DNA from: Diphasiastrum complanatum
Lineage: Eukaryota > Streptophyta > Lycopodiopsida > Lycopodiales > Lycopodiaceae
NCBI GenBank assembly: GCA_029204225.1
Contig: CM055099.1
Span: forward strand, 46,874,042-46,938,041
Length of the DNA: 64,000 nucleotides
Direction of reading: 5' to 3'
Shown: positions 33,271-45,500 of the stretch, piece after piece
How positions within the stretch are numbered: the stretch's first letter is position 1
Layout of the letters: every line of letters starts with the position of its first letter
Notes under the pieces: model-generated
The model's database searches: none
What the model was told of the DNA's origin: nothing
What the model saw: the letters and a program-made list of their open reading frames with translations, nothing else
Position numbers and translations under genes: made by a program

Positions 33271-34510
33271 TCGAGGTCTCAAACTGCCTCCTTACTACAT
33301 CCCATGCTTACTTGCATATGTTTGTGAGCGGCATCGCATCAAGGGAGAGATTGCCCACTTTTGAGGACCTTCATGGAATCTTGTTGCAAGAAGAGCTATT
33401 TACCATGCCAATGAGTGGCATGGTGGATAGTTTGCAAACGTTTCTAGTGGCATTGCATCAAGGGAGAGATTTCCCACTTTTGAGGACCTTCATGGGATCC
33501 TGCTGCAAGAAGAGCAAAGATGGGAAGTGGTCAAATCAAGTCATTCCACTCAATAGGATCATGCATTGATGGCCAAAGGCAAGCAAAAGGATTGCAAAAA
33601 CATTTCAAGAAAGGTCAAGGATGATGAGGACAAGAGAGAGTCGTCATCAAAGTCAAACAAGAAGAAAGGCAAGTGTTACTACTGCCATAAGCCAAGTCAT
33701 TGGGCTAGAGAGTGCTACAAAAAGAAAGCGGATATCAAACAACAAGACAACATCGTCAAAGATGAGGGAGAAGATGATGAGACCAATGTCTTCTCATTGG
33801 CATTGACATCTTAGTTGGATGATGATGGTGCTAAATGGCTCATTTATTCAGGCGTCGCTAGACACATGACTGGGAAGCGTGATTGGTTCGAGAACTTTTC
33901 ACCAATTCATGATGCCAAGAAAGTTTTGCAGGCCAATAGGCAAGAATGCCAAGTTTAGGGCATCGACAATGTACCAGTATAGTTTCCAGATGGTAAGATA
34001 AAGAATATTTTGAATGTGCTATATGTACTCTACTTTTGAAAGAATTTGAAATGACTGGTCCAGGCCCAGTGCATTACTTACTTGGTATGGAAATCACGAG
34101 AGACAACAAATAGAAGGGTCACCATAAGCCAAGAAAAGTATCTAAACCAGTGTACTCCACAAGCATGGCATGGAAGACTGCAAATCGATAGACTCGCCCA
34201 TAGATACAAAATTCAAGATGTTAAAGGAAATGTGCCCAAGGACTGAAGCAGAACAAAATGAAATGTACAAATACCCTTATTAGTTGATAGTTGGGTCGAT
34301 CATGTATGCCATGATCTGCAAACAATCTGATTTAGCATACACAATCAATACATTGTCGTAGTATATGTCGAATCCATGCCTACCTCACTAGAAAGCTCTC
34401 AAAGAGCATTGAGATAAATACGAGCCACAAGTCACTATGCTTTGTGCTATAATGGAACTACAAAGGACACACTAATTCTAAACGCCTATTCTGAATCAGA
34501 TCAAATTCAA
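33270..34510 (+). pseudogene. Degenerate Copia gag-protease-RT/RNase H remnant
   Basis: Order on the plus strand: gag end with a 119-bp tandem duplication (33330-33515); zinc knuckle CYYCHKPSHWAREC (33680-33720) in a Lys-rich frame ending at 33814; protease start WLIYSGVARHMTG (33837), where the catalytic Asp is Tyr; then a jump near 34040 to the RT end (FEMTGPGPVHYLLGMEITRD), the GSIMYAMI region and QSDLAYTIN (about 34300-34360). Many stops. Integrase and most RT are deleted. Confidence 0.7.
33330..33515 (+). repeat. 119-bp period tandem duplication in Copia gag
   Basis: GGCATCGCATCAAGGGAGAG (33330) recurs as GGCATTGCATCAAGGGAGAG (33449). Both copies continue through CTTTTGAGGACCTTCATGG to GCAAGAAGAG. 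Confidence 0.85.
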
Positions 34511-36856
34511 TAGTTCTTCTATGTATCATTTGCACATTAGTATTTGACAATGTTTTCTTTCTTATATATTTGACTATGTTGTCAAGTTTTTTTCAAACTT
34601 CTCCTTTCCATATTCCTATAGAACCTCGCTCTTTAAAATCTTGAGTAGCAACTATTATCTCTTTTCAAACTGAGTATTGGATTTTGAATTCTTTTCCAAA
34701 ATAATTGGATAATAATCTGCGTGTCTTCGATCTTCCAATGTTTGGTTTAGAAGGAATATTTCCTGATTTAACTGAAAGCTTGTCGTCTTTCTTTAATTTA
34801 ACATGGCCTTTATGTAAACTTGCTTTAGACAAAACTTCTTGTAATCTGAAAATGGCTCGCTTTGAAGATGACTCTAGTTTGGTATTCCACGCAAATATAT
34901 TACTTTTTCTCTTATGCACACCTTTGCATGGAGTGTACAAATATGAACATTATGAATTGGAATCGGCAACACTGGTTTTAGTGAAAATTGTCAACTAATT
35001 TTCTACTTTACTAGTTAGTTTGGCTACTTTACTAGTTAGTTTGGCAATCTGAGCCTAAATGGGGCCAAATTAGCAAATAAACTTCACATGGTTGAGGGTA
35101 CATGACTAATTTTTAAGTTGGGTCCAAGTTCATTTGGTTAGTCATTAAAAGTTCATTTTTAACTTTAATTTGATAATTTTGGCCAATATGACTATTTTAG
35201 GGCTAGTTTTGGATTAGCTTGGCCAGAGAGAGGAGAGAGAGAGTCAATACTCTCAATTATAAATAGCAAGTAGGTCGTGGAGAATGTAGAGCCTAAGTAA
35301 CATTCCACTTTTGGAAGGCTTGGAGTCAAGACTATCTCATTATTTTTTGTTCTCTTCTACTTGTGAGTAGAATACTTGTTGTAAGCATGATCTATTTATG
35401 TTGGAGAGTGGTAATAAATAATTTGTTGTTGATTTATGGCCTATTTATAGAGAATTGGATAAGATCTTTTCATATGTTGAATTGTTTTTTATTCTATCTT
35501 GTTTTGGTAGAGTTATGTGTAGAATTGTCTACAAATTTGACATTTGTTTTTGTGCATCTTCTATTGTGCCCGAGTTATATTTAGAATCATTTTGGATGTT
35601 AAATACTGATAGTTTCTAGTTTGCATCTTCTCTATTTCTTGATATAAAACCACTATTAACTTGCTATTCAGTTAGAAAAAGATTGGTTAGAAAATTTGTG
35701 CAAACAATTTATTCATTTTATAAAGCACAATGCTATAACTGCTCCTAGGAAATGGAGACAAATACATATTTGACATAACTCATGATTGTATGAAAGCAAT
35801 AAATTTCAGACAACATTAAGGAGAAATAATAACAATAACACTCACTTGAATGCACGGATCCTTCTTTTTTGGTGACCCCCTCTCGATGAAAGATCACAAA
35901 TATCCTTTGTTGGCAATCGTCTTCTTTTATTATTTTTTGTTTTTTGAAATGCAAATTTCATCTCATCATTACTATTTATAAGCTCTCTTAAAGAAGTCTA
36001 TAACATTTTAATCCGTTTTTTTAGGACTTTACTCCAAGCAATTTTTGAAGTCCATCTGTATATCATGATACTCCCTCGATATTTGCTTCTAGTTTTTTCC
36101 TAGAAAATATATTCTTTGCATTGAATATGCATTACCGTATGTTTTCAAGTTCTCACAATAACCTAAAAGACTACTTTTTTCATGGCACATAAAAATCATC
36201 AACTGAGTAACCAAATAAAAATCAAAATGTTTTAATGAATATGGATCAAGAGGATATAATGTTCCCAATGACCATAAATTCAAATGCTTTAATTTTTCTT
36301 CTCTATAATGGATATCTCATAATCAGACAATTTTGATTCTTTTGAACTCCTTGTCCTAAGCGAACCATAATTTGCAAGAAGATCCACATGAAAATGATAA
36401 AGCTTAGGCGTCATAGAGAAAAAAGAAATAAACAATACGATGCCAATAAAATATGATTTTCAAAAAGTAAAATAAAATCCAATATAATAAATATATGGAC
36501 ATGCCATATTTAAAAATGGTGACAAACAAATGTTCTCTCTAGAGATGGAAATGGCAACAAACAAATGTTCATCTTTGGAGGTGGTGGCAATCACATCTTT
36601 GAAGTGGAATTTTTTAAATTTATACATTTATTTTCTATAAATGTTGTTTTTTTAAATGTTTCAAATTTTGAGAAGTATTGCAACATTTGAATTGTAGAAC
36701 TAACTATGGTTAAACATAAATTATTTTTGACGTGACTACAATAGTCCGAATGGTTTGCATTGAAAATAGTGCATGCAAATGCGTATAAAAGCTATAAAAA
36801 TGTTATGTTGATTACTTTTTTTAATTTCCCTCTCCTACGTGTCATTTTTTATAGGG
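34511..36856. other. AT-rich stretch without a supported gene
   Basis: Open frames such as 34665-34940 (minus) and 34705-34998 (plus) overlap each other and match nothing I know. A 21-bp unit CTACTTTACTAGTTAGTTTGG is exactly duplicated at 35003-35023 and 35024-35044. A TATAAATAG box near 35258 after a GAGAGA patch resembles an LTR promoter, so part of 35000-35650 may be an unrecognised LTR. Confidence 0.4.

Positions 36857-36916
<60 letters not shown>
36857..36916. repeat. (CT)~28 microsatellite
   Basis: An uninterrupted CT tract of about 57 bp followed by ATGCACACAC. Confidence 0.95.
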
Positions 36917-36918
<2 letters not shown>

Positions 36919-39078
36919 GCACACACTTGCTCTTTTCCTCTCATGCATAGTAGCCTCTTAGAACTAAAAATTAGTGGAGTGTGACCTTCTACGACACGGT
37001 TGAATTAATTTTTGTTGTTATCGCGTAAGTATGCAATGCTCTGAAAGTTCAATCATATTAGTAAATCTTCATTTCAAAGGTTTTTGGAATACTCCCATTC
37101 ATTATTCATTAGCTAAAACTATATTTCTCATCCTTGCATTTGTAAATGTACAAACCATAAAATGCTCATCTAAAACAACATTCTTTGTAGCAACGAAGAG
37201 ATCAATTGACAAATATCTAAGTGTGTCCCTTGATCTTTGGCAAATTTGGAAAGCACATCTAGCTTCATTATCAATGTAAAAATCAAGCATCAACTACACA
37301 TAGAAAACTCAACAAGATATTTTCATAAACACTTAAATAAGATATTTTATTGTTCCTATCGATACAACAAAATTACAATAATAGTACTCACACGTGTGGA
37401 TTCATATACATAAGAAAATCAACATTCTATACACAAAAATTCATTATATCATCACCAAGATGCAAGAGATGGATGTGAAAACCAAAAAAGATATCTTTCA
37501 TAAGAATGAATGAGAGAGATAAATTCCTCCCACGATGGTGAAAATTTTGATCCAAACTATTTACCTAGTAAGCACATCTATTATCAATACCTGCAATCTA
37601 GCCACTCCCAATGCAAGCAAGATATTCCTTAGCAAAACACCTCACATTCAATGAAGCACTTGTCAATACAACAACTCTCAACATACCATTGCTGACTTTC
37701 ACAAACTTGCAAGTCTATCATAGTTGCACTCATACATATATATCTCTTGTATGTCCTCCTTTTGTACAGCTGATTGAAGTTGGGACTTCTGACCTTGAGA
37801 AAAGACTGGTCTGCACCAACACACCACACTCATTGGAGGACATCATAAATGAGTAAAAAGCACAGCCTCACACTCATTGGAGGACATCATAAATGAGTAA
37901 AAAGCACAGCCTCCCGCGAAAACTGTTTCTTGTACCTTACTAGCAATCAAGCAAATTCCTAACGAATTCCTACACTTGTTTGTTCTTTGCGAGTATACGA
38001 AAGTGTAACACATTTCTATAATCATCACAAACAGGTTACAACACCAACAGACTAGAATGAAATGAGCATGTATCATGTATACAATAGCCTGGCGGGCTTT
38101 AAATGAAACACAATCTTTCAAACATTAACAGAAATGGCAAAGGTTTAAACTCGTTATGCCTGGAACATTTGGAATTTGGAGGAAAACTTCTTCAGCTCCT
38201 ATAATTTGTTATGGGAATGTTTGGCCAACTCTTTCTATTGCAGTTAGAAAACCTGAAAGACCACCTAACTTCTCTCTCAGTAAGTTTAACAAAAAAATAC
38301 TGATAGCCGCATGATCCTTTTTCTAGAAAAAACTGTAGACTACTTGCATGAATATAAATTCAATACAATTTGAGCTACAATTGGGTACACTCAAAACGAT
38401 GTATCATCACCCGAATGAGCAAATAGAAACTGTTACATTGGTTATTGAAAATGTTCAACAGTTATGCTTTCATACAGAGTGCACATTAACAATATATGTT
38501 GCCAGTTCACATCAAATTGCGGACATTGCACCATAATTCTAAAATAACGAGCACTTATTAACCGTCTCTGACATGGCCCTACTCCATAATTCATTGATTT
38601 CTTCAAAGCAAGAACATCCTTAACGCACATCTTCATGTTTCATGTGTGAAACACAGAAAACATGAATTCTAGACCAATAGAAACTTGAACGTGAAGAAAC
38701 ATCAAATAAGTAGACTTTATTCCATGTGTGAAGACGAAAACGGAAAATTGCATCTAATACTACTACACAAGAAAAAGAAGCTGATACAAGCTTTGGGTCT
38801 GCAATATGAAGGACTTCACCAATGGAACTCCAAAAATTTAAACATCCACAGGTATCCTGTGAACAGAGACGATAAAGTTGAGATTTGGAGCTACAATGAC
38901 AGCATGAAGAATGATGTAGATAGAGAGAGACCACCCAAGTTCTGCTATGAATGGGCTTGGCTTGAATCTAGAAACCCAAAACAACGCACAAAGAATGATA
39001 GAATGATACAAAGAGAGACCATTTGGGTTATGCTGCGTGTAGATGTGTTGGCTTGTTGGTCCTATGAAAGATTGCTTC
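36917..39078. other. Sequence 3' of the STELLO-like gene
   Basis: Includes the presumed 3' UTR just below 39079 on the minus strand and further AT-rich sequence. A 44-bp perfect tandem duplication lies at 37825-37912. The plus-strand frame 38685-39248 is partly antisense to exon 3 and is not supported as a gene. Confidence 0.4.
37825..37912. repeat. Perfect 44-bp tandem duplication
   Basis: The unit beginning CACACTCATTGGAGGACATC and ending GCACAGCCT is present twice without difference (37825-37868, 37869-37912), implying a recent duplication. Confidence 0.95.
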
Positions 39079-39561
39079 TCATAGGACCTCCAACAAAAGT
39101 GGGTCTCCGACAGACATTGTTCGAACTACTCGGAGAAGCTCAGATTCACTGCTTACTTTCCAAGGATGGAGGATATGTTGCTCTTTTCTATACAAAGTTG
39201 CAAGGTCCCCCTTCTTATTGCCTCCTGTCAAGTAAAGTGTGTTCCTAAATGCTATTGAGTCATAGTTTGCTGGTCTCTCTAGTGCCATGTAAAAAAGAGG
39301 CACGGCAATCTCATGACGGAGCTGAGCTTTGACACCAACTGAAACTAGCTCTCTAAAATCTCGCACATGTCTTTGAGGAATATAAAAGATATCTGAGCTA
39401 CAAACAACATAATGCATATCATCCATACTTTTTCTGTACATGTTCTGAAACTTGGCTGGTAAACTACGAATAGCAATCTTTATGTTTTTTTTAACACCAT
39501 AACCAAGAAACCAATCAGGGCCTGTTCTCTTAAAGCCAATAACCTGCCATGATGTTCTTGT
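39079..39561 (-). CDS. STELLO-like gene, exon 3 and stop
   Basis: Acceptor TTTTTTGCAG|ACA at 39562; 160 codons then TGA at 39081-39079. Family-typical blocks: SWQVIGFKRTGPDWF, KIAIRSLPAKFQ, YVVCSSDIFYIPQRHVRDFR, HEIAVPLFYMALERPANYD, ILHPWKVSSESELLRVVRTM and GDPLLLEVL, matching the C-terminus of Arabidopsis STELLO in order and spacing. The Met at 39567 would be an artefact of reading into the intron. Confidence 0.93.
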   Translation of the reverse strand, partial: TRTSWQVIGFKRTGPDWFLGYGVKKNIKIAIRSLPAKFQNMYRKSMDDMHYVVCSSDIFYIPQRHVRDFRELVSVGVKAQLRHEIAVPLFYMALERPANYDSIAFRNTLYLTGGNKKGDLATLYRKEQHILHPWKVSSESELLRVVRTMSVGDPLLLEVL

Positions 39562-42500
39562 CTGCAAAAAACAAAGTCAAACTTAGGCTGGCTTTTTTTC
39601 TCATGACTTTAAAACAATAAATAAGTATTTGTGACATTGAGCTCAAAACAGTACCTACTCATAACAGAAGAAGAAGAAGAAAGGTGTTTGTGTTAGCAAG
39701 CTAAGACAATGTTATAAAGACTTGTCTAAGTACAAATCAAACATAAGATAAAGGTTAAAGGGGTACCTACAAAAGAGCAGTCATACCTTTATAATCACAA
39801 AATCTAAGAGCATGAAAAAGGCAGCAGCCTTGACTTACAATGTTTGAGCAGCACATAGATTACAGAAACTGAACCTCAATAAGCTATTAAGCTGAAGGTT
39901 GATATAGATAAGTCTTGTGAAGTCTCAAAGGATGTTGCATACTACAAAAGACTATAAATGCACACTTATATTTTACTGAGTAGTTGTACTGACTCGAAAT
40001 TAACTTGTCACTAAAGAATGTACGTTAATTGTCCAGCCTGAGTGCACTCCGAAAGATACATTTTCACAACTTTGTAAGAGAACCCACAGAGATCATGGAC
40101 CTCTTATACTGAGTAAACTCTTTCACCCCTTTCTGCAAGGTGGGCTTAGTCACTTTATAGATTGGAAGTGAATGTGATGTGATGCAAGAAGCAAGCATGT
40201 GCCTTTAATATTGCCATAACAAGAGTGGAACTTGTCAACAAGAGAAATCCTACAAATCAAAATGGTGAAAGTGATGAATGTTGCAAGTGAGCTTTTTTAA
40301 AAGCATCTGTACAGTGACTAGTGATATCTGGATTCTGTACAGTGACTAGTGATATCTGGATTCTGTAATCACCCCAAGGTATCTCAAGTCTGAATGGATC
40401 CATCTTAGACAAGCATATTCTCTCTAGTAGATCTGGGCATTTAGGTAGGTCAGCCAGGTGTTATTTATTCTCAGCAAAACATTAATCTCACCCAACTACC
40501 TCTGAGTGTTTCTTCTCTCAATTGGAACATGGTCAAATTACAAAAGTTCATTCCTCCACTCTGTTATCATGAAGCTCTTCTTTCCTCGATAGTTATTTCA
40601 CCCTTCAGATATTTCCGACATTGTCATCTGGTAATCATTTGAATGATGTCCTTTTAATTACACAAACACATGAATTCAGTTGACATAGTTGCCCCAGAAT
40701 GATGGCAGGGTCATTCCAGAGCGATCGTTCCAGAACATAGCATTCCAGAATGCCGAAACATGGTGCTAAAAAGACCTAGGAAAATTTGTTAATAGCCATG
40801 CAACCCAAGTGAGGCAGGCAAGGTAGGCGAAAAAAACATTGTGGAGAGAGCAATAAGGAAGCCAAATAGGATGTGTGAGCACTCTATGTGAAGGTAGTGA
40901 TCTATAGAAGGTGATTGTAGCACATAGAAGAGGGCAAAAGTCAGTGAGCCAGCTGACATTGGGGAGGCAGGCAAAGAAGGCCAAGTTCAGCAAAGGCGGC
41001 AGCTTTGGAAGGTGTTAAGGAGAGACCACAGGTTGGAGCATACTCATACACCCTAGAGCCAACAAGCCGCAGCCACATGCACATACACAGGGCAACACAG
41101 GTAGATATCGACAAAGCACAATGCATGCAGGGTGGCAAAGGGCACACCATGAGGCAGCCACTAGACTTACAGACCAATTTTTTCATAGTTGCTACCTCGC
41201 ATTTCCCTTAGCCAACACCGGCATCTTTGGTGACATGATGAAAGAGATTGCAACTTGTGATGCCACCTAGAGACCCCCCACTCATGAGGCTCTATGTACT
41301 CACCATTCAAGAGAGGAGCATGCATGCTTCACGAGCGAGCCCCAACATGCCCGAGCTTCATAGGGTTGCTCTATTTTATCTTATGAGTGGAGTCTGGACT
41401 AATATTAGGCAGTTGAGTCCAGATAGTTCATTTATGAGCATACACATGCAACAGCCATTGAGGTGAGGACCCCACATGTAGTGTAGGTGGTCACCGATAA
41501 TGCCAACGATTGGCCGTGAGCTTTTAAAAAGAGACTATCTTGCCATTGTGTGGACCCTGTGTGCAACACACTGCATTGATCTTTTGATGCACGACATAGG
41601 AGGCCTCCCCTAGGTTTCTACTATCACATCCAATGCCATCTTCTTGGTCACATTTGCGTTCAGGAAGAAGAGGGCCCTTGCATGTTCAGGATATGCAACT
41701 CGTTGGATCTAAAGAAGCCACCCACACGCTTTGGCTAGCCGATTGGACTCTAGATAGTATTTAAAGATGATTTCTGATGACAAGCCGAGCAGCTGGTTGA
41801 GGTCCTACAACCAGTGTACCATGTGTTGAGGTTAGTGGATCGAGAGGGTTGTATATTGGGCCCTTTCTTTTAGTATGTTTTGTGCATTTATTTCGTAGAA
41901 GTGTTTTTGCATTGTTGAGTTGTTTTCTTTGCAATGAAATGATTATTCTTTTATGATGTCATCTATCCAAGAGAAGTGGCTTGACAAGCCCATACACGCA
42001 ATTGCTCATTTACTTCACCCTACATGGGGTACTAGAGCCATACACACATACAACAAGCTTGTCAATGGCTGGAAAGATTTTGAGCATAGACAAGGATATT
42101 TCATTGGGGCTCGATGTATATTGCAATACATTACCATGCAGTTGCCTATCTACCTTTTCAGAACTTGAAACATGAGATTCATCCACTAGGTCATTCACAT
42201 TAGAAAAACACAAGTACAAATACCAGAACGTTGTTTCTTTATTTGTAAAGTAGAAACAAGAGGGCCATCTGGGACAAACCAACTTATACACATGATTTAC
42301 AAAATCTGTAGTTGGCTGTCTAGCCGCATCCAAACGTTTACCTAGCACCATATCAAAGTGTGTTAGCTCGATAATCTCAAAATCAAGATGTTCATCTAGA
42401 TCGTAAGGGGCAATTGCACTATCTTTTGGTCCCAAACCTTAGAACATGTAGGGAGTATCAATAGGAATTGAATATGAATTTAGTCAAGGATTAGGACTCT

Positions 42501-45500
42501 AGAAGAAATAATCCTAGGCTCCAGGGGCCTATATATACCTATAAAAACTTGCCCTATTCCACTTCCCGATATTTAGTTGCCAGAAACCTATCGTCTCTTG
42601 TATACAGTCATCGTGCTCACGGGTGAAGCTGATTGAGGTTTGCTCGTCCGTTTCTCTTTGGTTGGGTGGTTTGGCTCCATAGCTCTCCTTTTGGCTTTGC
42701 AACAGGATCTTAAGGATGCACACTTGGCGGTGTTTAGAATTTGGAATAAGACTGATGGTGAAAAATGATAGCTTGCCATCATCTAGCTTCAAGCAACATA
42801 TGTGCATGTAAATCATCTAATTATTTGTTGTCTTAGCAAAAAAGATATACATATTCTCCTAGACAGGTTGGCCCAAATACATTATTAAATCGATAAGTTA
42901 CCTATCTAGTGCAAATTGGTACATGCATTCTTTTAACTTGGTTGCATGGTAGTGGCTCAATAAAAGCCTATATTTTGGGCAAAACACTACCAACTTATAA
43001 GGAGTAAATGCATGGATTGTTCACATGCGAGGTCTAATAAGTCATGTGAGGGACAGGTGACCCATCCAAGCTATTTTCATATGGTGCGGGACATGATAAA
43101 AATTTTGTAAGTCAAGACTTCTTTTTTGCATTGTATGGGCCTCCTAAAGCTTAAATAGTTAGTGAAGTAAGTGTCCATTGGAGAGTAGAGAGCAAACAGG
43201 AGTGTAACTATTGCTTTTTGAAACAAAATACTAACATTCCACACAAAGAGTGCAAGCTTTGCTAGGGATAAAATAAAGGAGATTGTAACCTTGAGGTAAA
43301 ATTTGTCCTTAGCTTGGAGATAGATTCCAGTAGAAATGGATCAACGCAATTCCTATCCTCTATATGCGTATCCAATGCTAGAGGTATGAAGAGCTTGCTA
43401 TCTATGCTTGCTATTGCCCTTGGATCTCTACTTCCTTGCACACATAGCATAAGGCTTCTTCTACACACTATGACATTCATTGATTTGAGCATCACAAGAG
43501 TCGTGATTTATTTCCTCGCATGCTTTATATATTGCATTGAAGTGTAGGTATGGAAATTTTTGAAGGATAGCAAATTGAGTTTTTGGGTCTTCCTCTAAAT
43601 AGAGCACTATGTCCAAGATAGATGAGTGTATGATGCATTTCTTTTACATATGCTACATAACAATGCCAATCATTGATGTGAGTATTGGGCTTACATAGGA
43701 GTTGAGTTATTGTCATGTGTAATTTTTGTTCACAAAAAAACTATCATGTTTGTCATTTTAAGTTATGACAAAGATTTAAGCAAACAATACCAACTTTCTT
43801 CAAAAGAAAAAAATAAGCATGCAAAGCCTAGCATGAAAAGGTAGAAGACTTCAAACCTGATGTAAATTCCAAAGCTTGTTCTTGTTGGCCCTTATCAAAT
43901 TCCAATAATTTAAAATGACATCATCTTCAAGGTATAGATAACCATCAGCATGCGGATACCGATCAAAAACCGTCGGAATTGCTCTGCACCATACACAAAA
44001 GCCATCTTAAGGAGATAAAGTTCTCTAGAGTATGCTACAACATCCCTACTCACATCAAATGATCATAATTTTTTCAACAAAGTTATCAAGAAAAAATGAT
44101 AATGAGCTGCCTTGTACGCTTTCTACAACAAGAAGCTCTACTTCATAAAGTTTTTCCAAAAAGGGTAAAAACATTTCATGAGAAACCAAACAAAGGATCC
44201 AAAAGGATGTTGATAGGCTCTTGGAGCGTCAACGCCTTACCAAACAGGGCTTTGCTTTATTTGTTGGGTACTTGGCCTACAAGCTACATAGGAATGATGA
44301 CTTAAACAACACACAAAACACTCAAAGAACGAACAAATCAATTAAAGAGAAATGTGATTGAAATGAATCACAATATTACAGCAATAATTATAGAACTAAT
44401 GAATTAAATTGAAAGCTAGAGCTAGACATTGTGCTAACTGAAATTTTATGAGGAGAAGGCATCAAAAAGGACGATAATACGAAATAGGAAAAAGAAGGAC
44501 AATAACATTCAGATCTTCTAGCATCACACACATTCTAATCAACTCACTGTCCAAGAAATCATAGTCATGCTAGGTCTTGAGAGAAAGGAAAAGCGTGGTT
44601 GTCTCTAGAGATAATTTCTGCACCAACATGGATATAAGTTGTCTCTTCTCAAGCTCGTCCTCACCTAAGAGATCACGATCGCTCTCTTCTTGGCAATGCT
44701 CCATAACCTAAACCTCTTTGTCACTACGTCATATGTTTGTCCAATGCCAAGGCAGAACAAACATAGTCCTTTGCTTTGTCCTTCTGTTCCTGAGCAAGTT
44801 TTTCCCTTAGTGCACCATGGACCCCGTTATGCCCTCGGGTGACGGACCATCTTCACCACCCCCTCCTCCTGAGCTAGACTCCGCCTAGCTTGTACAAGCT
44901 TTAAACTCCCTTCAAAACCAGATCCTGGAAATGCAGTCTAGACATGCCGCGGCCGAGCAAGAGTGGTGTTCTTCAACCCACTCGCGGTCTGCTGTCTTGT
45001 ACCCCATCTTCAACCCGGAACTCTTTTCAAGAGAGAAGAAGGACTGGCATCCCGACATTGTGCTTTCTTGGTTGGATCGGTGGAATAGCCATTTTTTCAT
45101 GCACGAACGGCCTGACAGCACGAAGATCGCTTCTGCCATTATGTTTTATGCAAAAAGGCGTATACATGGTGGCAGGATCTGAAGGCTAGGGTTGGTACCC
45201 CTACCACTTGGGATGCCTTCCAGGAAGCCTTTAAAACGGCTTTTCTTCCGGTCCTGGATGACTTTGAGCATTGGCGGCATTTTGCCACCGTGCAGATGCG
45301 TAGTTGTTACAGCCTTTACTCCCTGTCCCGATTATTTACAGTTTTTAGAGACACATGTACGTTTTGTAATTATTGTAATTACTGAAATGGCTAAGTCACC
45401 GGTGCCTGTGGTGACTTTTGTAAGTAAATTGTAAATAAACTGTAATTAGTTAGCATTGGACCTCAGAGAGTCGTGCTTATTTTTTTCCCCCGGTACTGGC

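Larger units (their letters stand above)
39562..43856 (-). other. Intron 2 of the STELLO-like gene (4.3 kb)
   Basis: GT/AG bounded. Mostly unassigned sequence, with a 28-bp tandem duplication (40307-40362) and a Gypsy protease fragment (42255-42435). Several plus and minus open frames (for example 40941-41211, 41953-42175) have no supporting similarity and are left out. Confidence 0.85.

Noticed and set aside
38685-39248. 187-codon plus-strand frame
   Set aside because: About 170 bp is antisense to STELLO exon 3 and the rest matches nothing.
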